Assembly (NCBI GenBank): GCA_019752575.1
Contig: JAIELW010000001.1
Span: forward strand, 372,001-436,000
Source: Xanthobacteraceae bacterium
GTDB lineage: Bacteria > Pseudomonadota > Alphaproteobacteria > Rhizobiales > Xanthobacteraceae
Reading direction: 5' to 3'
DNA length: 64,000 bases
In this document: one piece after another, positions 16,332 to 23,932 of the stretch
How the letters are laid out: each line of letters starts with the position of its first letter
Position numbering within the stretch: position 1 is the stretch's first letter
The notes under the pieces: model-generated
Told to the model about the DNA's origin: nothing
The model's database searches: none
Seen by the model: the letters and a program-made list of their open reading frames with translations, nothing else
Made by a program: the position numbers and the translations under genes

Positions 16332-18215
16332 TCACTTTCCTTCCGCAACGACGACCCGCGAAGACGGCGGGTTCGCATAAAGTTCTTTTACTAGGTTTGC
16401 ACGGCGCGCAAGCACCGCGCGTTGATTGATCGAACCTTTGTCTGTCATTTCGCCGGCGTCCATCGATGGCGGTTCGTCCATCAAGAGGACGCGCGTGAGC
16501 CGGTTCGAGCTACCGGTGCTCTCGCGCATGAATGAAGTCAAACGCTCTTTGACTTTTGCGCGCACCGCATCCGAGCTCAGCACCTCGGCATCGGACAATT
16601 TCTTGTCGAGTTCGGGATGCAGCGCACGGATCGCAGGCATGTCGGGAATGCCGAGCGCGGTTACTTCGTTCTCGTTTTCGCCCGCGAGCACCACGTCACG
16701 CATGTAAGGCTGGAAACGATTCATGATCTGCGTGCGCAAGGGACCGACGCTGACCCATGTTCCGGTGGAGAGCTTGAAATCTTCGGTGAGACGGCCGTCG
16801 AACAGAAGGCCTTTGCGCGGGTCGTTCGGATTCTCGAACTTCAAGGCATCGCCGAGCTTATAGAAGCCCTCTTCGTCGAAGGCTTTTGCGGTCAGTTCCG
16901 GCTGCCGCCAATAGCCCGGCGTGATGTTCGGACCGCGCAACCGCGCTTCGAGTTTACCTTGCGCGGGAACGAGTTTGAGTTCGATACCCGGACCCGGCAG
17001 ACCCATGTTGGTCGAATAATCGCTGTCCCACATGCGGCCGAGCGCGAAAGGCGCGGTTTCGGTCGAGCCGAGGCCGGTTAGAAACGGAATCCGCTCGCCG
17101 CAGGTTTCGACCGCCATTTCTTTCATCGCGTCGAACACGGGCTGCGAGAGCGCGGCGCCGGCGAACCAGAGCACTTTCAGATTGCTGAAGAAATTTTCCC
17201 GCAGCGCACGGTCCGCGCGCAGAAACGGAATCAGCGCTTCGTAGCCCTTGGGAACTGTGAAGTACCAGGTCGGCGCGACCTCGCGTAAGTTTCGAACGGT
17301 CGCTTCGATCGCGCCCGGCGCGGGCTTGCCTTCGTCGATGTAAAATGTGCCGCCGTTATAAAGCACAAGACCGACGTCGTGATTGCCGCCGGCGGTGTGA
17401 TGCCACGGCGCCCAATCGAGCACGACCGGCGGCTCATCCTGAAAATATTGCAGCGAGCCGCGCAGCATGACCTGGTTCGAGCAAAGCATGCGCTGCGTAT
17501 TGATCACGCCCTTTGGCACGCCGGTCGAGCCGGACGTGAACAGAAACTTCGCGATCGTATCGCCGTTTACTTTCGCGTTGGCCTGCTCGATTACAGATGT
17601 CGGCTTGGTCTTCGCGAGATCGGAAAGCAGCGTTGCCTTGCGGCTCTTCAGTGGATTTTTCGCGACGACGATTTCGACGTCTGCGGGCACCACCGTTTCG
17701 ATCGCTTTCTCGAACGGCGCGCCGTCGGCGACGAATACGAGACCCGGTGTGAGCAGTTTGAAGATATCGCGCAGCTTGCCGAAGTCCGTGGAGATCAAGG
17801 AATAGGCCGGCGAAACTGGCGCGTAAGCGATGCCCGCGTACATTGCGCCGAGTGCGAGCATCTGGTGATCGACGCTGTTACCGGAAAGGATTACGAGCGG
17901 TCGCTCCGCCGAGAGATTTCGTGAAAGCAGCGCCTCGCCATAGCTTTTCGCGAGCGCGAGCGCTTCGGCATACGTGACCTTGCGCCATTCGCCGTGCTCG
18001 TCGCGCTCAGCCATGAACACGCGGCCGGGCGCTTCTTTCGCCCAGTATTCGAGCCGTTCGGTGATTTTTTCGGGATAGGAGCCAAGCTTGTCCTGGCACG
18101 TAATATAGATCGTGCCGTCAGCACGCTTCTCGATGACCGGCTCGAGCCTGCTCAGGCGAACCTTACGCACCGGAATTTCCGCGGCGGAATCTTTCGGCCG
18201 CGCTGCATTGGACAT
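16332..18215 (-). CDS. fcs: Feruloyl-CoA synthase-like acyl-CoA ligase
   Basis: Adenylate-forming CoA ligase of 627 residues, the length usual for the feruloyl-CoA synthase branch, longer than ordinary fatty-acyl ligases. The P-loop-like 'FTSGSTGVPKG' lies near residue 235 and 'GLGSTETAPFAL' near 400. It also has the branch-typical 'PLVILSGNSVDHQMLALGAM' and 'KLSTGTWVSVGPLR' segments, and it lacks the usual C-terminal catalytic Lys stretch in standard form, as in this branch. ATG 18215 follows GGGGAG; a GTG at 18230 is an alternative. Expected reaction: hydroxycinnamate (ferulate, coumarate, caffeate) + ATP + CoA to the CoA ester. Genes for hydratase, dehydrogenase, thiolase and thioesterase surround it. 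Confidence 0.85.
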   Translation of the reverse strand: MSNAARPKDSAAEIPVRKVRLSRLEPVIEKRADGTIYITCQDKLGSYPEKITERLEYWAKEAPGRVFMAERDEHGEWRKVTYAEALALAKSYGEALLSRNLSAERPLVILSGNSVDHQMLALGAMYAGIAYAPVSPAYSLISTDFGKLRDIFKLLTPGLVFVADGAPFEKAIETVVPADVEIVVAKNPLKSRKATLLSDLAKTKPTSVIEQANAKVNGDTIAKFLFTSGSTGVPKGVINTQRMLCSNQVMLRGSLQYFQDEPPVVLDWAPWHHTAGGNHDVGLVLYNGGTFYIDEGKPAPGAIEATVRNLREVAPTWYFTVPKGYEALIPFLRADRALRENFFSNLKVLWFAGAALSQPVFDAMKEMAVETCGERIPFLTGLGSTETAPFALGRMWDSDYSTNMGLPGPGIELKLVPAQGKLEARLRGPNITPGYWRQPELTAKAFDEEGFYKLGDALKFENPNDPRKGLLFDGRLTEDFKLSTGTWVSVGPLRTQIMNRFQPYMRDVVLAGENENEVTALGIPDMPAIRALHPELDKKLSDAEVLSSDAVRAKVKERLTSFMRESTGSSNRLTRVLLMDEPPSMDAGEMTDKGSINQRAVLARRANLVKELYANPPSSRVVVAEGK

Positions 18216-18258
18216 TTCCGCACTCCCCACTTCGAACCGTAGACCGGTCTTCTAAAGT

Positions 18259-19065
18259 TTAGCGGACGACTTTCGGGCCGCGCTTCTCGAGGAAGTCGCG
18301 CAGCCGCTTTTTCGCTTCTTCGTCCGAAGACGCAACCGAAGAAATGATCGACTCGACTACATAGCCGCCAGCGGTGTCGAACTCTGCGATGCGCGGCAGC
18401 ACGTTCGTGATCGCGAAATTCGTGAGCGACGCGTTTTCCGCGATGCGCTTTGCCAGTTCGATGCCTTTCGCAAGACCCGCGCCGTTCTCGACGAGATAAT
18501 TCGAAATCCCCATCGCCTGCCCGTCTTCGGCACCGAAGATGCGGCCCGTGAGCATCATATCCATCATCTTCGCGGTGCCGATCAAACGCGGAATGCGCAC
18601 TGAGCCTCCGCCGCCGACATAGATACCGCGGCTGCCTTCCGGCAGCGCGTAGTACGAGGACTTCTCGGCGACGCGGATGTGCGTCGCGCACGCAAGCTCG
18701 AGCCCGCCGCCGACGACAGCGCCGTGCAGCACGGACACCACCGGCGCCTTGCCGAACTCGATGCGCTCGAAGGCATAGTGCCAGCCGCGCGAGTGGTGGT
18801 AACCCTCAATGAAATCCGTTTCGGTCAGCGAATTAAGATCGAGCCCCGCGGAAAAATGCTCGCCCTCGCCATGCAACACCACCGCCTTCACTTCCGGCGG
18901 CAGGTCGATGAAGAAATTTTCGAGGCCGCGGACGATTTCGTTATTCAGCGCATTGCGCTTGTCCGGCCGCACAAGTTTCAGGATCGCAATTTCGCCGTCG
19001 AATTCGACGGCCATCGAGCGCGGCAACCCTTGTGCGAGCCGGCTCTGGGTGGACATGGCGGCCAT
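18259..19065 (-). CDS. Enoyl-CoA hydratase/isomerase (crotonase family)
   Basis: Crotonase-fold enzyme of 268 residues, first gene of the operon, with AGGGAG ahead of ATG 19065. 'HFSAGLDLNSL' and 'GAVVGGGLELACA' form the oxyanion hole and first catalytic-Glu region, and 'YALPEGSRGIYVGGGGS' carries the second Glu. The latter deviates from the usual 'PE..LG..P.GGG' but keeps the acid. It could simply hydrate hydroxycinnamoyl-CoA (beta-oxidative route) or also cleave it to an aldehyde (FerB/Ech lyase route). The presence of dehydrogenase, thiolase and thioesterase genes, and the absence of a vanillin dehydrogenase nearby, favours hydration. The ligase follows 43 bases downstream. Confidence 0.86.
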   Translation of the reverse strand: MAAMSTQSRLAQGLPRSMAVEFDGEIAILKLVRPDKRNALNNEIVRGLENFFIDLPPEVKAVVLHGEGEHFSAGLDLNSLTETDFIEGYHHSRGWHYAFERIEFGKAPVVSVLHGAVVGGGLELACATHIRVAEKSSYYALPEGSRGIYVGGGGSVRIPRLIGTAKMMDMMLTGRIFGAEDGQAMGISNYLVENGAGLAKGIELAKRIAENASLTNFAITNVLPRIAEFDTAGGYVVESIISSVASSDEEAKKRLRDFLEKRGPKVVR

Positions 19066-19086
19066 TTCAACTCCCTGGTCTTATTT

Positions 19087-19101
19087 GTTATATAATATAA
19101 C
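19087..19101. promoter_or_regulatory. Perfect 15-bp palindrome in the ech operon promoter (candidate operator)
   Basis: GTTATATAATATAAC, symmetric about one base, 22 bp before the hydratase start. It contains a TATAAT-like box on both strands, so a bound repressor would block the promoter. The length and AT-rich core suit a MarR-type site, which fits the MarR gene at the far end of the operon. Confidence 0.55.
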
Positions 19102-19165
19102 TTTCATATCCGCCCGGCAAGTTGCCAATTCTAATAAAGAAAACAATTAGTTAGCGGTGCAATGA

Positions 19166-19618
19166 TCAGAGCACCTCAAACAGATCGAGCTTCACCTTCA
19201 TTTTTTCCCGCGCGCCGACCGCGATCGTCAGTACCCGATTGAGCCAGTCGGCCTGCGGATCAGCGGTTTCAAAGCGCACGCAGGTCCGGAAGTAGTACTG
19301 GTCGCGGGTGACCGGCTCGCCTTTCGCGAGCTTGGCGATGACTTCGGGCGGGCCGTGCCGCAGGCCTGCGCTCGTTACCAGCACCAGACCCCCGCCCTCA
19401 ATCTGGAAGGTGTATTTCGCGTAGATATCCGCGACACCATCGGCGCGGATGATCTGCCAGTCGGCTCCGCCAGGGAGAATCTTTCCCTTGAGCTTTGGGC
19501 CCTTTATTACGCCTCCCACGATATTGATGACGCGCCGCTCGCCATAAGGCGTTTTTCCGAAAAGCTGCGGCTCTTCCAGATCGGCCTCGATATGAATAAT
19601 CGGCTCGTTCGAAAGCAT
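19166..19618 (-). CDS. DUF3237 domain protein
   Basis: Uncharacterised cytoplasmic protein, 150 residues, filled by one DUF3237 domain. Recognisable parts are 'LFGKTPYGERRVINIVGGVIKGP', 'LPGGADWQIIRADGVADIYAKYT' and the C-terminal 'YYFRTCVRFETADP...WLNRVLTIAVGAR'. The family has a beta-barrel fold and no settled activity. Members often sit among aromatic or fatty-acid catabolic genes. No ribosome site is obvious before ATG 19618. It is transcribed toward the ech operon but is separated from it by the operator-bearing gap, and is divergent from tctC. Confidence 0.82.
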   Translation of the reverse strand: MLSNEPIIHIEADLEEPQLFGKTPYGERRVINIVGGVIKGPKLKGKILPGGADWQIIRADGVADIYAKYTFQIEGGGLVLVTSAGLRHGPPEVIAKLAKGEPVTRDQYYFRTCVRFETADPQADWLNRVLTIAVGAREKMKVKLDLFEVL

Positions 19619-19922
19619 TTTCGCTGTCTCGATTGGCTTGCAGTTCGATGCTTAGCGTGCGGTCACAGCGGGCGACATCGTTAAAGGTTATTGCGACTCG
19701 CTCGCGATCTCGGATCATCAATAGATGCGCTCTATTATTTTTTATGAATCGATTCAAATACTCGCACGTGCGGTACGAATATTCGCGCAGTGCATCAACG
19801 ATTTCAGCCACTTCCGTGGAATAATGTATGCACAATTAATTGGACTCCGTGGAAGTTCGGGTTAGCCTCCCACCGTCCCAAGCCGACATCAGATCGAGCG
19901 GGACTTCTCTAGGGAGGACGGG
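19619..19922. other. Intergenic region between DUF3237 gene and tctC
   Basis: 304 bp without a credible gene, AT-richer than its surroundings. It must hold the divergent promoters. A perfect 12-bp palindrome TGAATCGATTCA lies at 19745-19756 and an AT-rich run at 19824-19845. The strong ribosome site AGGGAGGACGGG for tctC is at its right end. No RNA gene seen. Confidence 0.6.
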
Positions 19923-20924
19923 ATGATCCAATCGAAATCTAGTTCGTTGTTTGTTGCCGCGGCTGCGCTCGGTGTTGCGCTCAGCGGTACACCTGCCAGT
20001 GCGCAATGGGAGCCGCAGCGCCCCGTTGAAATTATCGTACCCGCCGGCACCGGCGGCGGCGCCGACCAGATGGCGCGCGCGATCCAGGGCATCGTCGCCA
20101 AGCACAATTTGATGAAGCAGCCGATAATCGTGATCAATAAGGCTGGCGGCGCGGGAAGCGAAGGCTTCCTCGACGTGAAGGGCTCGGCTGGCAATCCGCA
20201 CAAGCTCATCATTACGCTGTCGAACCTGTTCACGACCCCGCTCGGCACCAACCAGCCGTTTAGCTACAAGGACTTTACCCCGGTTGCGATGCTCGCGCTC
20301 GACGAGTTCGTGCTCTGGGTGAACGCCGAGAAGCCCTACAAGAACGTGAAGGAATTCCTCGCCGCGGCGAAGGCCGGCGGCTTCAAGATGGCCGGCACCG
20401 GCTCGCGTCAGGAAGACCAGATCATCACCGCCGCGATCGAAAAAGCCGCGGGCGTCAAGTTCATTTACGTTCCGTATCGCGGCGGCGGCGAAGTCGCCGT
20501 GCAGCTCGTCGGCAATCACGCCGATGCGACCGTGAACAACCCGATCGAAGCAGTCGCGCACTGGCGCGGCGGCAAGCTTCGTCCGCTGTGCGTCTTCGAC
20601 GCGAAGCCGCTGCCCTATAACGAGAAAATCGCAGGCGACGCGGCGTGGAGCTCGATTCCGACCTGCAAGTCGCAGGGTCTCGACGTCGAGTATCTCATGC
20701 TCCGCGGCTTCTTCATGACGCCTGGCGCCACCCCGGATCAGGTCAAGTTCTATGTCGACCTGTTCCAGAAAGTCCGCGCCACGCCGGAGTGGAAGGATCT
20801 GATGAACAACGGCGCGTTCAACACCACCTTCATGACCGGCAAAGAATATGTGGAGTGGGTCGCGAGAGAGCACACCCGCCACTTCAACCTCATGAAGGAA
20901 GCGGGCTTCCTCTCGACCAACTAA
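19923..20924 (+). CDS. tctC: Tripartite tricarboxylate transporter substrate-binding protein (TctC/BugT family)
   Basis: Periplasmic binding protein of 333 residues with a Sec signal peptide (cleavage after PASAQ, about residue 28). Family marks are 'RPVEIIVPAGTGGGADQMAR', 'IVINKAGGAGSEG' and 'FIYVPYRGGGEVAVQLVGNHADATVNNP', typical of Bug proteins that bind a dicarboxylate through main-chain contacts to two carboxylates. The ligand of this copy is unknown. Location beside oxalyl-CoA decarboxylase makes oxalate or a related short dicarboxylate a good candidate (inference). A strong hairpin with a T-run separates it from tctB. Confidence 0.92.
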   Translation: MIQSKSSSLFVAAAALGVALSGTPASAQWEPQRPVEIIVPAGTGGGADQMARAIQGIVAKHNLMKQPIIVINKAGGAGSEGFLDVKGSAGNPHKLIITLSNLFTTPLGTNQPFSYKDFTPVAMLALDEFVLWVNAEKPYKNVKEFLAAAKAGGFKMAGTGSRQEDQIITAAIEKAAGVKFIYVPYRGGGEVAVQLVGNHADATVNNPIEAVAHWRGGKLRPLCVFDAKPLPYNEKIAGDAAWSSIPTCKSQGLDVEYLMLRGFFMTPGATPDQVKFYVDLFQKVRATPEWKDLMNNGAFNTTFMTGKEYVEWVAREHTRHFNLMKEAGFLSTN

Positions 20925-20930
20925 GTCTTG

Positions 20931-20960
20931 CGCCGGCGGAGCAGTCCGCCGGCGTTTTTT
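20931..20960 (+). terminator. Terminator/attenuator between tctC and tctB
   Basis: CGCCGGCGGA (20931-20940) pairs perfectly with TCCGCCGGCG (20945-20954) over a GCAG loop, followed by six T. It fits an intrinsic terminator that lets only part of transcription reach tctBA, keeping binding protein in excess. Confidence 0.85.
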
Positions 20961-20988
20961 CATTTCTCGTCTGACAAGGAACAACGTC

Positions 20989-21489
20989 ATGAGTGGTGAC
21001 GGAAAAGCCGCGAACCAAGGTCCTGCCCATCGCAATATCGAACTTGCGGCAGCCGGATTGATGGGAGTGTTCGCTATCCTCGTGGTCTACGGAGCGCTGC
21101 AGGCTGGCATCGGCTGGGGCTTCGAGGGACCGAAGGCGGGCTTCTTCCCGTTCATCATGGGGAGCATCCTGCTCATCGCCACGGCCGTGAACCTCTGGAA
21201 CGGTTGGCAGGGCAGCAAGACCAAGATTTTCGCCGAATGGGACCAGCTCAAGCAGGTCGGCGCGGTAACGATCCCGATCGCCATCTATATCGCGGCCATT
21301 CCCTTTATCGGCATCTACGTCGCGTCGGTATTGCTGATCGCCTACTTCATGATGCGGATCAGCAGCTACGGCGCGGTGCGCACCGCGCTCGTCGCGATCG
21401 GCGTACCGCTCCTCACCTTCATCGTGTTCGAACGCTGGTTCTTGGTCACGCTGCCCAAGGGCCCGCTCGAAGCAGTGCTCGGCTACTGA
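20989..21489 (+). CDS. tctB: Tripartite tricarboxylate transporter small membrane protein (TctB)
   Basis: Small integral membrane subunit, 166 residues, with four hydrophobic segments near 20-42, 54-72, 92-122 (two close helices) and 133-150. The 'WGFEGPKAGFFPFIMGSILL' loop matches the TctB pattern 'GP..FP...G'. The ribosome site AAGGAACA precedes the start. It sits between tctC and tctA in the standard order and works with TctA as the membrane complex driven by ion gradients. Confidence 0.88.
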   Translation: MSGDGKAANQGPAHRNIELAAAGLMGVFAILVVYGALQAGIGWGFEGPKAGFFPFIMGSILLIATAVNLWNGWQGSKTKIFAEWDQLKQVGAVTIPIAIYIAAIPFIGIYVASVLLIAYFMMRISSYGAVRTALVAIGVPLLTFIVFERWFLVTLPKGPLEAVLGY

Positions 21490-21528
21490 TCACCAAGTCT
21501 CGCAACCGCAAAACATCGAAGTGTCGCC

Positions 21529-23079
21529 ATGGCTGAATTTGTAAATCTGTTCAACGGTTTCGCGACGGTGCTCGCGTTCCAGGACGTCAATATCTTCGGA
21601 ACCACGCTGAGCCTTCCGTTCAACGTGTTCATCATGATCGTCGGCATCGTGCTCGGCGTCATTATCGGTGTGTTGCCGGGCCTCGGCGGCGCGAACGGCG
21701 TTGCGATCCTGCTGCCGCTTACTTTTTCGATGCAGCCGACTTCGGCGATCATTCTTCTGTCCTGCATCTACTGGGGCGCATTGTTCGGCGGCGCGATCAC
21801 TTCGATCTTGTTCAACATTCCCGGCGAACCGTGGTCGGTCGCGACGACCTTCGACGGCTATCCGATGGCGCAACAGGGCAAGGCGGGCGAGGCGCTCACC
21901 GCTGCCTTTACCTCGTCCTTCATCGGCGCGTTTTTCGCGGTCATCATGATCACACTGCTCGCCCCGATGGTGGCGGCTTTTGCATTGCGATTTGGTGCGG
22001 CGGAAAAATTCGCAGTCTATTTCCTCGCATTCGCGAGCTTCGTCGGCCTGTCGAAGGAACCGCCGTTCAAGACACTTGCGGCAATGCTGATCGGCTTCGC
22101 GCTCGCCACCTTCGGCACCGATCACATGACCGGCTCGCTGCGGCTTACCTTCGGTACGGAGATTCTATTGCCCGGCTTCGACTTCCTGATCGCCGTGATC
22201 GGCCTGTTCGGTATCGGCGAAATTCTTCTGACGATGGAAGAAGGACTGAAGTTCAAGGGTAAGGACGCGAAAATCAATCTGCGCGTCGTGCTGCAGACCT
22301 GGGCGAAACTGCCGCAATACTGGTGGACCTATCTGCGCTCCTGCGTGATCGGCTGCTGGATGGGTATTACGCCGGCAGGCGCCACCCCGGCATCGTTCAT
22401 GAGTTATGGCATCGCCAAGCGCGTATCGAAGAACGGCAAAAACTTCGGCAACGGCGAAATCGAAGGCGTGATCGCGCCGGAAACCGCGGCGCACGCGGCC
22501 GGCAAGTCGGCGCTGCTCCCGATGCTTGCGCTCGGCGTCCCCGGTTCGCCGACGGCGGCGGTGCTCTTGGGCGGCCTGCTGATCTGGAACCTGCAGCCCG
22601 GCCCGATGCTCTTCGTCGAGAACAAGGAATTCGTCTGGGGCCTGATCGCTTCGATGTATCTCGGCAACGTGGTCGGCCTCATCATCGTGCTGACCTGCGT
22701 GCCGCTGCTCGCTGCGATCCTGCGCATCCCGTTCGGCATCATCGCGCCGATCATTCTGATGTTCTGTGCGATCGGCGCCTACACGGTGCGTAACAGCTTC
22801 TTCGACGTGATCATGATGCTGGCCTTCGGCGTCCTCGGCTATCTCCTGAAGAAGACGAACTATCCGCTCGCGCCGCTGGTGCTCGCGATGGTGCTCGGCG
22901 ACCGCGCAGAGGAAGCCTTCCGTCAGGCGCTCGTCGGATCCGGCGGCAGCCTCGGGGTGTTCTTTGCGAACGGCTTGGTCAGTTCGATCATGCTGCTCGG
23001 TTTTATCGCCCTGTTCTGGTCGGTGATCTCGGCCGGCATCAGCCGCGTCCGTGGCGTGAAGCCGGCAACCGCTGGATAA
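21529..23079 (+). CDS. tctA: Tripartite tricarboxylate transporter large membrane protein (TctA)
   Basis: Twelve-helix membrane permease, 516 residues. The family fingerprint 'GVLPGLGGANGVAILLPLTF' lies near residue 47 and is repeated in the second half ('GVPGSPTAAVLLGGLL'). 'YWGALFGGAITSILFNIPGEPWSVATTFDGYPMA' follows the first one. It is the transport pore of the Tct system. It ends the tctCBA unit; a GC stem follows before gntR. Confidence 0.93.
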   Translation: MAEFVNLFNGFATVLAFQDVNIFGTTLSLPFNVFIMIVGIVLGVIIGVLPGLGGANGVAILLPLTFSMQPTSAIILLSCIYWGALFGGAITSILFNIPGEPWSVATTFDGYPMAQQGKAGEALTAAFTSSFIGAFFAVIMITLLAPMVAAFALRFGAAEKFAVYFLAFASFVGLSKEPPFKTLAAMLIGFALATFGTDHMTGSLRLTFGTEILLPGFDFLIAVIGLFGIGEILLTMEEGLKFKGKDAKINLRVVLQTWAKLPQYWWTYLRSCVIGCWMGITPAGATPASFMSYGIAKRVSKNGKNFGNGEIEGVIAPETAAHAAGKSALLPMLALGVPGSPTAAVLLGGLLIWNLQPGPMLFVENKEFVWGLIASMYLGNVVGLIIVLTCVPLLAAILRIPFGIIAPIILMFCAIGAYTVRNSFFDVIMMLAFGVLGYLLKKTNYPLAPLVLAMVLGDRAEEAFRQALVGSGGSLGVFFANGLVSSIMLLGFIALFWSVISAGISRVRGVKPATAG

Positions 23080-23091
23080 GCAAATAAATAG

Positions 23092-23121
23092 GCGGAGGCG
23101 GCAAAGAACAGTCGCCTCCGC
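23092..23121 (+). terminator. Hairpin after tctA
   Basis: GCGGAGGCG (23092-23100) pairs with CGCCTCCGC (23113-23121). No strong T-run follows. It is adjacent to the GntR candidate operator and shares one base with it. Confidence 0.55.
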
Positions 23122-23139
23122 TGTAATTATGTATTACAG
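23121..23139. promoter_or_regulatory. Inverted repeat ahead of gntR (candidate GntR operator)
   Basis: CTGTAAT and ATTACAG, perfect 7-bp arms with a 5-base centre, 38 bp before the gntR start. Short AT-rich inverted repeats of this geometry are typical of FCD-type GntR regulators, so autoregulation is likely. Confidence 0.55.
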
Positions 23140-23176
23140 TAACCGTATCATGCAGTTAGCATGAAGGTTTTCGAGT

Positions 23177-23902
23177 ATGAGCACGCCGTTTTCCGGAGCG
23201 AGTGTCCCCCAGGACGAGGCCGAGCGGATCACCGCGGAGCCGCTTGAGGGCACCGCGACCTTCAAAGACCGCGCCTACAACGCGCTGAAAGATGTTTTGC
23301 TCTCGCTCGATATCTACGGGCGGCGCGGGGAAATCCGTCTCGACGAGCGCGCACTGGCGCTCCAGTTCGGTATCAGCCGCACGCCGGTGCGCGAAGCGAT
23401 GGCGCAATTGGAGCGCGAAGGCTTCGTTCGCTCGGTCCCCCGCCGCGGCATCTACATCGTCCGCAAGACCAAGCGCGAAGTCGTCGAACTGATCGAAGCC
23501 TGGGCTGCGCTCGAAAGCATGGCCGCCCGGCTCATCACCGAGAACTGCTCGGATGAAGAAATCTCCCATTTGCGCGAAATGTTCGCGAAATTTGAGAACG
23601 GCAAGCTCCATGTGAGGCTCGACGAGTACTCCGAGGTGAACATCCAGTTTCACCAGACCATCATTTCGATGAGCAAGAATGCGACGCTCATTCGCCTCGC
23701 CGAAAATCTTTTCACGCATATGCGGATGATCCGCCGCAAGACCATCGTGGAAAAGAACCGCGCCGACCGCTCGATCCACGATCACCTGAACATCATCGAA
23801 GCGATTGAGTCCCGCGACACCGAACGCGCAGGAACTCTCGTTCGTCAGCACGCGCTCGGCCTCGCCGATCACGTCGCCAAGAACGCCGACTATCTCGACT
23901 AA
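23177..23902 (+). CDS. GntR-family transcriptional regulator, FCD (FadR-like) subgroup
   Basis: Regulator of 241 residues. The N-terminal winged helix is at about 27-97, with the GntR hallmark 'ALQFGISRTPVREAMAQLEREGFV' and wing 'PRRGIYIV'. The C-terminal all-helical FCD ligand domain (about 100-230) carries 'EVNIQFHQTII' and 'DHLNIIEAIESRD'. The acid and His residues there could hold the metal that helps bind carboxylate ligands. It lies between the Tct transporter and oxc-frc on the same strand, only 30 bases before oxc, so it most likely controls oxalate uptake and catabolism in response to a carboxylate. Confidence 0.9.
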   Translation: MSTPFSGASVPQDEAERITAEPLEGTATFKDRAYNALKDVLLSLDIYGRRGEIRLDERALALQFGISRTPVREAMAQLEREGFVRSVPRRGIYIVRKTKREVVELIEAWAALESMAARLITENCSDEEISHLREMFAKFENGKLHVRLDEYSEVNIQFHQTIISMSKNATLIRLAENLFTHMRMIRRKTIVEKNRADRSIHDHLNIIEAIESRDTERAGTLVRQHALGLADHVAKNADYLD

Positions 23903-23932
23903 CGAGCAAGAAAAGTTTTCTGGAGGGAGACC

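Noticed and set aside
18259-19065. Reading the crotonase as a vanillin-forming hydratase-lyase (Ech/FerB)
   Set aside because: Not excluded, but the operon supplies dehydrogenase, thiolase and thioesterase and no aldehyde dehydrogenase, so simple hydration fits better.
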